In this document: positions 16,238 to 26,700 of the stretch, one piece after another
Layout of the letters: every line of letters starts with the position of its first letter
Position numbering within the stretch: the stretch's first letter is position 1
NCBI RefSeq assembly: GCF_025567385.1
Contig: NZ_JAOQJU010000013.1
Span: 29,954 to 93,953, forward strand
Origin: Claveliimonas acetigenes
GTDB taxonomy: Bacteria; Bacillota; Clostridia; Lachnospirales; Lachnospiraceae
Length of the DNA stretch: 64,000 nt
Direction of reading: 5' to 3'
The notes under the pieces: generated by a model
What the model saw: only the letters and a program-made list of their open reading frames with translations
Told to the model about the DNA's origin: nothing
The model's database searches: none
Made by a program: the position numbers and the translations under genes

Positions 16238-16913
16238 TTATCCTTTCATTAACTTCTTCTCATCTCTTTTCACTCTGCGTTCCAACTTTTTCAGGTCTTC
16301 TGCCGGGGGCAAATCCTCCGGCTTTATTCCTCTCTGTCCCAACATCTCTCTTACACTTGAATTATTCTGAACATGTTCATCTGTTATAGGAGCTTCGCCA
16401 TATAATTCTTTTTGTTCCACATTATAATTAGTCATTTCTGTTGCCAGATTTTTAGCAGCTATGGTCAATGTTGGAAGGAAATCTGCCAGAGGTCTGTTCT
16501 CTTTTACTCTTAGACGTTCTTTCATGTCCTTTGTAGTAAATCCGCCAAAAAGCGCCTGGTCACCCTTGGATCTTATTCTTCCAAAGCCAGCATCATCCAC
16601 TCCACGTTCGTAAATATTCTGAGACAACCTTTTTTCAGACTCTCTTAATTTCTCTCTTGCATTCAAATTTTATCATTTTCGTGACGCCACGAAAATGATC
16701 GTTTACATTTCCACCTGCATTCTCACAAGATATCATCGCTTTCTTTATAACTAACTCGAAATTTTCCCACCTGGAATATCCTAACAATGGCTGCAATTCC
16801 CTGGCATACCAAAATTCAATTGCTCCATCTTCTGATATATGAATAACATCATCAAAAAGTTTTTTTAATTTTCCAATCTTTTTTTCATCCATGCGATTGC
16901 TATGTACCTCCAT
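16238..16913 (-). pseudogene. dinD: dinD-like DNA-damage-inducible protein, broken by internal deletion
   Basis: Two adjacent frames are the two ends of one DinD-family protein. The upstream part (16635-16913) has the N-terminal KILCHD-like half (IEFWYARELQPLLGYSRWEN, then NDHFRGVTKMI). The downstream part (16238-16666) resumes at LNAREKLRESEKRL and runs to the natural C-terminus. About 60 residues that normally lie between them (the RYACYL...AQTYFAVQTR region) are missing and the frame shifts at the junction. A 12-bp-arm palindrome (16673-16700) sits exactly at the deletion edge. The product is almost certainly non-functional. Confidence 0.8.
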
Positions 16914-17060
16914 ATAATTACAATTGCAGAATCCTCGGATATCTTCCTATGAAACAGTATCATATACATCGATACCCTGCATATCTGTTTTTCTCGATTA
17001 TCTCTTGTATTTTCAATGTATATTTGTGTTTGCATATTGTTAAAAAAATAATCCATAACT

Positions 17061-17633
17061 CTATAATTGCTGTTTTACCCGCAGTGGCTCTGCATATCTC
17101 AATATACGTCTATATTGTTCCTCATTCGCTTTTATCTTATCTACGATCTCTGTATCAATATACGATTCCAGACGAAGCATATCGCAGATACTCCGCTCAA
17201 TGTCGTAGATATTATAGCAGCCAAATTCCGTCTCTTTTTTTCTCGCACCTATTAAGTAATGATTCGTCGAAAAATAATGCCGTGTAATCGGAAAAGCCAT
17301 ACCCAGCAAGCTACGATCCGTCCGCGCCGTGGCAACAGACAAATATTCCGGCTCTTCTTTAAGCATACCCTGATAATAGAGAGCGCTGTCCATGCAAACG
17401 ATCGCCCTGGGGTCGCTAAGACAGACTTCTATGCATTTATAGTCTGATGGTTTCGCTTCCTTTTTTCCTGCCAGCCAATAATATCCATGACATACTTTTT
17501 CCAGATGCCCCTCTTCTGCCATGACCGCTATCTGGCGGTTTGAAAACCCTTCTTTCAGAAGCTCTTGCGTTCCTATATATCCTTTAAACTTCTGGTATAC
17601 CATTTCCAGCCTGTCATATGTACTGCGCCTCAT
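17061..17633 (-). CDS. AbiEi-like antitoxin/transcriptional regulator (type IV TA family)
   Basis: A 190-residue protein. The start ATG at 17633 follows AGGAGGGTGAT; a longer frame to 17699 lacks a ribosome site. The N-terminal winged-helix region (GYIGTQELLKEGFSNRQIAVM, then EEGHLEKVCHGYYWL) is typical of AbiEi antitoxins, followed by the AbiEi C-terminal domain (VCMDSALYYQGM, then YDIERSICDMLR). Antitoxins of this family usually repress their operon and neutralise an AbiEii nucleotidyltransferase encoded just downstream. No such toxin is visible downstream, only short frames and the broken dinD. It may be an orphan left after loss of the toxin. Confidence 0.82.
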   Translation of the reverse strand: MRRSTYDRLEMVYQKFKGYIGTQELLKEGFSNRQIAVMAEEGHLEKVCHGYYWLAGKKEAKPSDYKCIEVCLSDPRAIVCMDSALYYQGMLKEEPEYLSVATARTDRSLLGMAFPITRHYFSTNHYLIGARKKETEFGCYNIYDIERSICDMLRLESYIDTEIVDKIKANEEQYRRILRYAEPLRVKQQL

Positions 17634-17818
17634 ATCACCCTCCTGAATTGCATTTTTTCTTACGCACATATTAGCATTTTTCGCTACACATGTCACCATT
17701 AAAGCGGATAATCTCCGTTTCTTCTTTCACAATCAAAAATTCCCGGCAACATCCCACTGTCTTACTATTATGACAAGGAATATCGCCAGGAATTCTATAC
17801 TTCATTTACTTCACTTAT

Positions 17819-20800
17819 TTACTTTTCAAACTTCTCCATGAATCTCTGGATAATAATCGCGCATTCTGCACGGCTTGTGTCACCCTGCGGGTCGAGACGG
17901 TAAGAACCATCTTCATTTTCTTTACCGGCAATGATTCCGTTGGCTACTGCCCACTTCATTGCCTCTTCCGCAAATTTCGTTACCTTATCAGCGTCTGTAA
18001 ATGCGCTGATATCGGTCGGTTCTTCAGATTCATATTCCATATGCTTCGCGTAACGGTACATCATCGTTACCATCTGCTCACGGGTAATCGGATCATTCGT
18101 TCCAAAGTATCCGGAATCTGTATAACCCGTAACGACCTCCGCTTCAGCCGCCCAGATGACTGCCTTTGAATAGAACTGTCCATCCGGTACATCCGGGAAT
18201 TTTGTTTCATATTCTACTTTCGGTTCCCCATTAAGACGGTAAAGAATCGTTGCAAACTGTGCACGTACCAGCGTTGCGTATGGTGAGAAATGCGTAGGAT
18301 CTGTACCCGTCATGGTTCCTGCAAAGTAGTTGTAGTATGCTGCATTGTAGAACCAGTCATCTTTCACTACGTCTACATATGGCAGTCCCTTGCTTTCCAG
18401 AGCCTCTGCCGCTTTGTCAAGCGCTGCAGCCGCATCATCAATTTCTTTCTGTGTTGCATCTGCATCTGCCAATACTTCTTTCGCCTGATTCAAAGCTTCT
18501 TCGTAAGCTGCCCAGCTTTCTTCCGTATACTTAGCTTTCTCGGTATCCGCTATTGCTGCCTTAACCGCTGCTTCCAGTGCCGTTTTGTCTGTTGTATCCG
18601 GTTTCTCTGCTTCCTTCACTGTTACCTTGAAGGTCGCTGTCTTTCCTTCGTACGTTACTGTTACCGTCTGTTCGCCGGTCTTAGTCTTGTCATAGCCGCT
18701 TACTTCGCAGTCCGTTACTGCAATGTCCTTTACTGAACCATCACTATAGTTAGCAGTTACCTTCATTCCGGTAAAATCAAGATTTTCACCCTTCTTATAC
18801 TCCGTCTTTTCCGGTGCCGTAACAGCAAGCGATACAATCTCTGCTTCCGGCTCTTCTGTCTTTTTCTGTCTTACCACTTTCACCGTATAATCTGCATAAG
18901 TTTCATGATCCTCTCCATAAACCCGGAATGTCATTACAGAAGCCTCATCTTTTACGTCAAATTTCTGTGCAATAGAGTCATTCACCAGTTTTCCGTCTAT
19001 ATAGAGCAAACCATATGTATCCGCAATCTTTGTTGTAATGGCAGCTTTCTCTGTCTCTTCCGGTACAGTGACCGTATAAGTCTTTGTTGCCGCATCAAAA
19101 TCTGTCGTTCCAACATCTGACTGCATACTTTCAATCTCTGCATGATTGGAATATCCGGTCGCAATATACACTTCCTCTACCAGCCTTGCAGAATTCTCAC
19201 CGGCTTTTCCTGAGAAATAAATCCGCAGCACATCATAATCTTTCTGATTTCCGTCACCTTCCGTTACACTTACGGTCTGTGCTTTCTGAACAATCTCATC
19301 CGGTATCGGAATCTTAACTTCATAAATCGCATCATCACCGCTGTAATTCAGAACCTCTTCATAAATTATCTGACCTTCAATTGTAATTTTGAGAGTCTTG
19401 CCGTTATCAATCTTTGCAAGTTTTGCAACAATATAATTATCTTTTTCTTTATTAACCGCCATACGGTAAGAGAAATCTTTATCTGCCACAGCATAACGGG
19501 ATGTCATCCCATTCAGCTCATTGTCGCTGGATGTACCCTGGGATCCATTTTCCCACAACTGATGCAGGTCGTCAAATTCATACTGTCCGTATCCGGCCTT
19601 TGTTACGTCAATCTTAACCTGATTGGTTCGTCCTTCTTCCTTCTGTGCAAGAATTCTTGCTTCTGCCTCAGCCGGATCAAGGTCATTTCCTGTGAAATAC
19701 CAGTAAATTCCATAACGCTGTGTATGTTGTCTGTAATGTGCGGAGAACACAAGCTTCTGGTCTGTCCCATTCAGTTCAAAACGAAGCTCGTCGCCATCAT
19801 CCACTCTTACCAGATATTCATTGATATTTTCAATGAAATCTTCTGCTGTTGTTTCTTCAATAGACAATGTTTCCGTTCCAAGTACCGCACGTTTTCCATC
19901 TTTTGGCATCGCCTGGGAACCATTTACAATCTTGCTTCCCGGAAGCATAACACTGGCGCCGCATCCTGAGAATTTATCCATTTCCTCTGTCCCGAGTTCT
20001 GCACTGAGAACCACCGGACCATATTTAAAACCAAACACGGTTTCGTCATCCGGAAGGCCATAAGCACGTACTTCCATGGGAAGCTGTATCTCTACTGTGT
20101 CTCCATCCGCCCATTCTCTGTCAAGGCAGACATATCCACCGCTGACTACAACCTCTTCCTTCTTCCCATTTACCGTTACCGTCGGCTCTCCGGCAATCCA
20201 ATCCGGGATTCTCAGATACAGATTCATATCTGCTGATTTTCCGCCTAACACATGAACTGTAAACTTTGATGTATCCTTATCCGGAATCGAAGTTGTCTGC
20301 GTCAGTTTTATATTCTGCTCTTTCCACTCTGCCTCAGAACTTAAATACTGCGTTACATAAAGGTTCTTACCCTTCTTGTAGTAAATGCTGTCGCCAAGCT
20401 TGGTGAAATTCTCCATACCGCTTCCGGTACAGCACCAGAACTGGTTTTTATTTACATCTGTGTTACCATATACCTTAAAATAACCAGTAGCCATTGGTTG
20501 GAAATAGGTTGTCATACCCGTCTCCGGATTAATAGAAGAAATAATCGCATTGATGAAAGTGTTTTCATAGTAATCAGCATATTTCTTGTCTCCGGTAATC
20601 TTATAAAGCTCCCGGGTCATCTTCAACATATTATAAGTATTACAGGTCTCACAGTTACACTGGGTACGCTCTGCATCCAGAATATTATCTGCGCCAAAGT
20701 GCTCCCACTCACTGTTTCCTCCGGTAATATAAGTATGCTTATTCACAACCATATCCCAGAAAGCTTCTACGTATTCCAGATAGATTTCTGCATCTACCTC

Positions 20801-23638
20801 TTCACCGTCCAGCATCTGTCCATTTAAAGTACGGTAGCGGTTTAATGCTCCTACAAATTTCGGAATCTGCGTATTGGCATGTTTGCCATTTAACACATTG
20901 GCATTTCCGGAAAGTACGGATTCAAACAGCCACGTCTCATCGAACTGCGCAGCCGCTTTAGCATGTTCTGCTTTTCCTGAATATTTATAGAGCTCATAGA
21001 GACAGTCGTTCATACCGCCGTACTCAATCCCGAGAACTCTTCTCTTCATACTGTCATCCCATTTGCTGACCCTGTTATAAATCCAATCGCCAAGATTAGA
21101 AGCTACGGCAAGTGCCTCATCATTATCGGTATATTTGTATACATCCACCAGACCTGCCAGAATCTTATGCATGGTGTACCACGGCACCCAGTTGCCTCCG
21201 CTGGCAGTTCCTTCCATAATATCGAACTGCTTTTCAATATTATTCTTGTCTTCAATCTGCGCACCGAAAATAAATCCTGTGCCAACTGCGTCCTGACACG
21301 CTTTCAGTCCACTGATAATGGTATCAAGCTGCGTTTTCATCCAGGCCTTGTCTCCTGCATTATCCGCCGTCAGATATGCCTGCGCGCACGCCGTCATATA
21401 ATGTCCAAGCGTATGGCCGCCAATGTAGCTGTTCTCCCATCCGGTATAAGGGCCGACACCCTTGGTATCCAGACCGGCCGTCTCACGGAATCTGGACAAC
21501 AGCCTGTCTGCATCAAATGTCTTCAGGAAATCAATATCCTTCTGAGAAATCTGAGCATAATAAGAATTGGTTACATCCACAGTTCCCAGTTCAAAATCTT
21601 CCATCCCCTGCATTTCCGTAACCGCAAGTACATTGAAATCAAAAGTAACTTTCTGGCTTACTTCTCCTCTGGATACCGTAGCGGTAAGTGTAACAGCTTC
21701 ATCCGGCTTACCAATTGCCGGACGCGTCACAGCGCCGTCTTCTGCAATGACATCTTTCTTACTGCTTTCCCACACAATCTTACTTCCGTTCATACCCATA
21801 TCCGGAAGTTCCAGCTCACTCGCTGTCAGTTCGCCCTCTTTCAGGTTTTTCTTAAGCTCAGCAACATCTGCCGCCACACGTTCTTCATCCGCCATCTGTA
21901 AATACTTATCTACATACAGCAGAGCGACTTCTTTTTCTGTCATGGCATAATTATATACATCAAACCGTGAAATCGTCCCTTCATATCCCGGGTCAGCCCC
22001 GTAAAGAGATAATCCCAGATATCCGATTGCATCCGCAGGATCTGTTACGCCATTTTCCAGAATATCCGTAATGTTACACCCGTGATTCACACTTCCAATC
22101 AATTTTCCATTAATATAAAGCTGGGCTGTCTGATTATCATTGAATACCATTGTAGCTACGGTATCTGCTCCCGCTTCAATCACATCCCCTACATCAACAT
22201 TATGTTCATCACCGGAAACCACGCTGGATTTAACGGAAAGCACGGTCGGTCCCCATGCGCGGATCGGATTCAGAAACACATAGTCCGCAGTACCCTTTGT
22301 TCCCAGGTTGAAAATCCATGCGAAAGCCTTCTGGGAAGTATTAAACTTCATATCTATTGTGAAACTCTCGTCACCTTGCTCAATAATCTCCTGCGGAAGC
22401 TTTACATATTTGGAATGATTTGCATTATCTGTAAAGTTAAGCTGTTTCTCTCCATTTTCAGCAGTCGTCACGTCCGCAGCAGAAAGTCCGACCAGCGCAG
22501 CGTCTCCTCTTCCCTGGCTATCAACAAGCTTACCGTCTTTTACCGTCATATCATAACTTACCCAAAGCTGCTCTTCTTCCGTAAGCTGTGGTTTTTTCTT
22601 TACCGTTACCGTGAAGGATTTTGTATCTTCCACATCCCCGGATTTAATCACTGCCGTAAGCGTTACCTCTGTATCCTCTGCCTGGCGTACCACCTTTCCT
22701 GTTTCAGAAATCACATCTTTATCCGTACTTTCCCAGGTAATCGTACTTCCGTTCGCTCCCTTTTCCGGAAGGCTGATATCAGCCGTAATAGCAGATGTGT
22801 TCAGCCCGCTAAAAGGATTCAGGATAGATTTATCAGCCACGACAATCTCTGCATCCGTCATCTCTTTTTTGCCCTCTTCATACAGTTTGGCAATCTGGTC
22901 CGCATTCGCAGCAGTATCCAGTAAAATCACCTGATCCAGCCTTGCTTTCAGATAAGAGCCTTTATACTCAGAACCATTATAACCAATTGCCTTCTCCGCA
23001 CCATTGTCAACAATCTGATCTGCAGTAGTTCCGGTTGAAACAAACTGAGACTCACCATTTCTGTACATGGTTACTTTTTTTGTCTCATTGTCAAATGTAA
23101 CCGCAATATGCGTCCACACCCCTGCCGGGAAAAATTCGTCTCTGGTTCCACTCATATGTACTTCATACACTCTGGTACCGATAGAAAGTACCAGCGGTTC
23201 TTCATCATTGAGGGAACTTAAGTACCAGCCATCCTGATTCCACAACTGTTTATTCCAGACAAGAATCTGCTCACCGGTCATCTTTTCCTGCGGATTAATC
23301 CAACAAGAAAAAGTCAGGTTGGACGGATTTAAATCTGCTTCCGCTCCAAGACTTAAATAACTTCCTCCATTCAACTGGAGCGCCTTTTCTCCTATAATTC
23401 CTTCAACAAACTGATAATCGGTACCTTCTTGCGCATTTATGCTCTCATCTCCCGACCATTTCTTCACGACGGTCTGCCGCTCACTCGCAATGCTGTCGGC
23501 CACATTTCCCTCAAATTCCAACTGCATAACACAATTTTCACCCATTGCTTCTACGGGTTCCGCCGCATAGGCAGGAACTGAAGTAAGTACTGTGGCTGCC
23601 GCCAGCAAAACTGCCAGTATTCTACGCTTCATTCTCAT
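17819..23638 (-). CDS. SLH-anchored GH127 beta-L-arabinofuranosidase-type protein (1939 aa)
   Basis: A giant surface enzyme. After a signal peptide (to about 26) there are two LamG/concanavalin-like modules and two atrophied Ig (aBig2) modules in the first 680 residues. A GH127 domain follows in the middle third. CNCETCNTYNML provides the Glu/Cys zinc ligands and FWCCTGSGMENF the paired cysteines; the first of these aligns with the catalytic Cys of HypBA1. Then come a beta-sandwich, a cadherin-like domain, Big3, FIVAR and three C-terminal SLH repeats. The likely substrate is beta-L-arabinofuranoside side chains; wider specificity exists in the family. GGAGG precedes the ATG. It is the third gene of a co-oriented trio with two GH43 genes (87 bp gap). 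Its last 707 bp are nearly identical to the gene at 42944. Confidence 0.92.
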   Translation of the reverse strand: MRMKRRILAVLLAAATVLTSVPAYAAEPVEAMGENCVMQLEFEGNVADSIASERQTVVKKWSGDESINAQEGTDYQFVEGIIGEKALQLNGGSYLSLGAEADLNPSNLTFSCWINPQEKMTGEQILVWNKQLWNQDGWYLSSLNDEEPLVLSIGTRVYEVHMSGTRDEFFPAGVWTHIAVTFDNETKKVTMYRNGESQFVSTGTTADQIVDNGAEKAIGYNGSEYKGSYLKARLDQVILLDTAANADQIAKLYEEGKKEMTDAEIVVADKSILNPFSGLNTSAITADISLPEKGANGSTITWESTDKDVISETGKVVRQAEDTEVTLTAVIKSGDVEDTKSFTVTVKKKPQLTEEEQLWVSYDMTVKDGKLVDSQGRGDAALVGLSAADVTTAENGEKQLNFTDNANHSKYVKLPQEIIEQGDESFTIDMKFNTSQKAFAWIFNLGTKGTADYVFLNPIRAWGPTVLSVKSSVVSGDEHNVDVGDVIEAGADTVATMVFNDNQTAQLYINGKLIGSVNHGCNITDILENGVTDPADAIGYLGLSLYGADPGYEGTISRFDVYNYAMTEKEVALLYVDKYLQMADEERVAADVAELKKNLKEGELTASELELPDMGMNGSKIVWESSKKDVIAEDGAVTRPAIGKPDEAVTLTATVSRGEVSQKVTFDFNVLAVTEMQGMEDFELGTVDVTNSYYAQISQKDIDFLKTFDADRLLSRFRETAGLDTKGVGPYTGWENSYIGGHTLGHYMTACAQAYLTADNAGDKAWMKTQLDTIISGLKACQDAVGTGFIFGAQIEDKNNIEKQFDIMEGTASGGNWVPWYTMHKILAGLVDVYKYTDNDEALAVASNLGDWIYNRVSKWDDSMKRRVLGIEYGGMNDCLYELYKYSGKAEHAKAAAQFDETWLFESVLSGNANVLNGKHANTQIPKFVGALNRYRTLNGQMLDGEEVDAEIYLEYVEAFWDMVVNKHTYITGGNSEWEHFGADNILDAERTQCNCETCNTYNMLKMTRELYKITGDKKYADYYENTFINAIISSINPETGMTTYFQPMATGYFKVYGNTDVNKNQFWCCTGSGMENFTKLGDSIYYKKGKNLYVTQYLSSEAEWKEQNIKLTQTTSIPDKDTSKFTVHVLGGKSADMNLYLRIPDWIAGEPTVTVNGKKEEVVVSGGYVCLDREWADGDTVEIQLPMEVRAYGLPDDETVFGFKYGPVVLSAELGTEEMDKFSGCGASVMLPGSKIVNGSQAMPKDGKRAVLGTETLSIEETTAEDFIENINEYLVRVDDGDELRFELNGTDQKLVFSAHYRQHTQRYGIYWYFTGNDLDPAEAEARILAQKEEGRTNQVKIDVTKAGYGQYEFDDLHQLWENGSQGTSSDNELNGMTSRYAVADKDFSYRMAVNKEKDNYIVAKLAKIDNGKTLKITIEGQIIYEEVLNYSGDDAIYEVKIPIPDEIVQKAQTVSVTEGDGNQKDYDVLRIYFSGKAGENSARLVEEVYIATGYSNHAEIESMQSDVGTTDFDAATKTYTVTVPEETEKAAITTKIADTYGLLYIDGKLVNDSIAQKFDVKDEASVMTFRVYGEDHETYADYTVKVVRQKKTEEPEAEIVSLAVTAPEKTEYKKGENLDFTGMKVTANYSDGSVKDIAVTDCEVSGYDKTKTGEQTVTVTYEGKTATFKVTVKEAEKPDTTDKTALEAAVKAAIADTEKAKYTEESWAAYEEALNQAKEVLADADATQKEIDDAAAALDKAAEALESKGLPYVDVVKDDWFYNAAYYNYFAGTMTGTDPTHFSPYATLVRAQFATILYRLNGEPKVEYETKFPDVPDGQFYSKAVIWAAEAEVVTGYTDSGYFGTNDPITREQMVTMMYRYAKHMEYESEEPTDISAFTDADKVTKFAEEAMKWAVANGIIAGKENEDGSYRLDPQGDTSRAECAIIIQRFMEKFEK
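17827..18533 (-). repeat. 707-bp near-identical SLH/FIVAR coding repeat, copy 1
   Basis: Aligned without indels to 42952-43658 (constant offset 25125), with only a handful of substitutions, several of them synonymous. It encodes part of FIVAR and all three SLH repeats. The other SLH genes in the window are far more diverged, so this points to recent gene conversion or duplication. Confidence 0.85.
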
Positions 23639-23725
23639 ACTTCCTCCTTCTACGTAATTACTCGCTTATATTATACTTCTACTCTCAAGAGAAAAAGGTG
23701 GATTTTTCTTTAAAAGGTGTAATTT

Positions 23726-26700
23726 TCATTTGCCAAACTTCTCCATAAATCTCTGGATAATAATTGCGCATTCTGCACGGCTTGTGCTGCCCTGTGGGTC
23801 AAGACGGTAAGAACCATCTGTATTCTTTTTCCCTTCAATGATTCCATTTTCTACCGCCCACTTCATAGCCTTTTCTGCAAATTCACTTACCTGTCCTGCA
23901 TCGGAAAAACTGCTGATATCTGTACTCTTTGATATATCATATTTCTTATAATCCGCATAGCGGTACATCATAACTACCATCTGCTCACGGGTAATCGGAT
24001 CGTTCGTTCCAAAATAGCCGGAATCTGTGTAACCCGTAACCACCTTCGCCTCTGCCGCCCAGAGAACTGCCGTTGAATAGAATTGTCCATCCGGCACATC
24101 CGGGAATCTGTTCGTATACGCTGCATCCGGTTTTCCTTCCATTCTGTGAAGAATGGTTGCAAACTGCGCACGTGGCAGAATCTCATATGGTGAGAAATGA
24201 GTCGTATCTGTACCCGTCATAGTACCTGCAAAGTAGTTGTAGTATGCTCCATCATAGAACCAGTCGCCTTCTTCCACATCTACATATGGAAGCTTCGGAT
24301 CCGGGTCCGGCGTCGGGTCTGGGGTTGGCTGTGGATCCGGGTCTGGCGTCGGATCCGGATCAGGCTCCGCAGCCTTCTCTACCTTAACCGTAAGTGTCAC
24401 CGTCTTCAATTCTTCTGACAGTATCTGCTCTGCCGTCATATTAAAGATCGGGAACCCGTCAGCCCCAAAATGTACGGAATTGGCGTAAGCATGTCTTCCT
24501 GCGTCAAACAGACCATATCGGTCTTCATCTCTGTCCACATAACTCTCTCCCCATGCCCTTGCATGGTAAACAATTACTGGATTGCCGTTCTCATCTACTG
24601 TAAAGGAATTATGCCCCGGCCCGAAGGTTCCGCTGTAAGAACCTTTTTTGCCCGTTGTATAATCCGGATCTTCTACAGTAGTTGTAAGATCTGCCGTACT
24701 AAGCAGCGGATATGGATATTTGCTCCAACTGTCCGGATCCATCAGATCTGCATCAATATCAGCATAGATGACATTCGTCGCATAGAACTGATCCACGGTA
24801 GCACATGCATATGCAATAAATATCTTGTCATCATGGAACAGTACAGCAGAGCCCTCCTGGATATTCTGTCCGTTCTGTAGCACATTCGTCTCGAACGCCA
24901 TGTCGCCTCGTGAGATGATAACCGGATCGCTCGTGAGTACAGTCGGATTATCCGGATCAAAAGTGGTAATCCAGAGCGCTCCCTTCCAATCAGCTCCCTT
25001 TGGAGTTACATAGTAGCAGGTTCCGTTCAGCTCGAAAAATGTGGTATCAAAGTTGTTCACTCTGGAGGTCTGGGTTTCATGGTTTGTTTCTGTCACATCA
25101 ATATACCCGGAAAATCCCCAGTTATCCGGATCCATCAGATCATCGCCTTCGCAGGTAAAGATTCCCTGCCGGTCTGCGCCCCAGCCTGCCATAGAGATGA
25201 TTCTCCATTTTCCGCCGAAATAGTGAAGCTCCGGCGCCCAGTAAGCTCCAGGGGCAATACCGTCTTCTCTCTCTCCCCACCAGATTCTTACTTCCTCGGC
25301 ATCCTTCAGCCCGTTAATCGTAGAAGCCTTGCGGAGAATAATGGAGTCGTAGTGTCCTCTTCCGGCTTCATTATCACCATTCATATAAGATCCGGTGAAG
25401 TAGTACATGCCATCCTTTTCATTATATACAATCTGCGGGTCTGCCCGGCACTCTACAAGAGGGCTCTCATAGCTGGTACTGCTGATGGTTCCTGTAATCT
25501 CATAGGTGCCTTCTTTGCTCAGGTCAAGAGCCGAATCATCCCACGCAATGTTCATATCCGCATCTGACCCATCGTTATACGCAACTTGAATCTGTTCCGG
25601 CAGAGTAATTTTACTTCCCGGTTTCACGCTGATGCTGCCGTTTTCTTTGCCATCCCATGTGAAACTTTCCTCCGTCTCCGTTCCGTCTGCAGATACGCTC
25701 ACCTGCCCATTCACGGACGTACTGTAAATATCACCGAATTTCTTTTCCAGACGGTCATACTCCTGTGCCGTCAGTTCAAACTGTGAAGATTCCGCAGCAG
25801 ACGCATATTTCGGCAGTGTTCCGCTGACAGTTTCTTTCTGATACTGTACTGCTTCCGGTACTGAGAAGGATGTAAAATCCTTTGTCACAGACTTATAAGA
25901 CTTTCCGTCTCCGCCTTCCCAGAAAACCGCATATTCTTTTGTTCCGTTATCGTATTTTACGGTAGGATTCTTTACAATAATTCCCTGCGTATTCAATTCA
26001 ACTTTTCTCTGATTCTCAAAGAAAATCAAATCTTCCGAATCATAAACCAGAATTTCTGTTGAATTATTATCTACCGATGCAATAGCTCCATATGTTCCAT
26101 CTGGTTTGCGGAAGAGGGACGGGGAACCCATCTTGTATAACCCAGTCGGATATAATACCGCTTTACTGTGATTCAGCGCCGTATACTCCTTCCCATCCTT
26201 TGACAAAGCATAATGCATAACATCTGTACGTTCATTATTTGTATAGTTTGTCTCTTTATTTTCATCAAAATTCGTCGGCTTTAATGCTTCTTCTGATCCC
26301 ATATTATATTCATACAATGCAATATAGGTAGCCAGATAGCCTGCCGGCTTTGCGGCAACCGTAACCGGGAAGTTTCTGGAAACCTTCGCCCCGCCGTAGC
26401 TGAATTCTGCTTTCAGCACAACCTCTGTATCTTCGTCAGGACGGGTTACTTTTCCCTCATTTGTAATCAGTTCATTCCCTTCCCAGGAAATTGCCAGACC
26501 TTCAAATTCCTCCGGCAGCGTAATATCATCCGTCACATAAGTAATTCCAAGGTCAAATTTTTCTGCAACATACTCCAGCCTTCCCTGTTCTCCATCAGCG
26601 ATCACCTGTACCTTAAAGTTCTTATCAATCGCCATGCCGGAAGCACTATCCTTAAAGGACGCTGTAAATGTAACTTCTGTCGTTCCCGAAATACCCGCCT

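Noticed and set aside
16865..17056. Short frame downstream of the AbiEi gene as a candidate AbiEii toxin
   Set aside because: 63 codons without nucleotidyltransferase motifs and overlapping the dinD start; it has no recognisable relation to AbiEii.
24290..24375. Short GGATCCGGGTC-type tandem repeats (also at 28185-28255)
   Set aside because: They encode the Pro/Asp (PDPDPT) linker between GH43 and SLH, a normal low-complexity linker.
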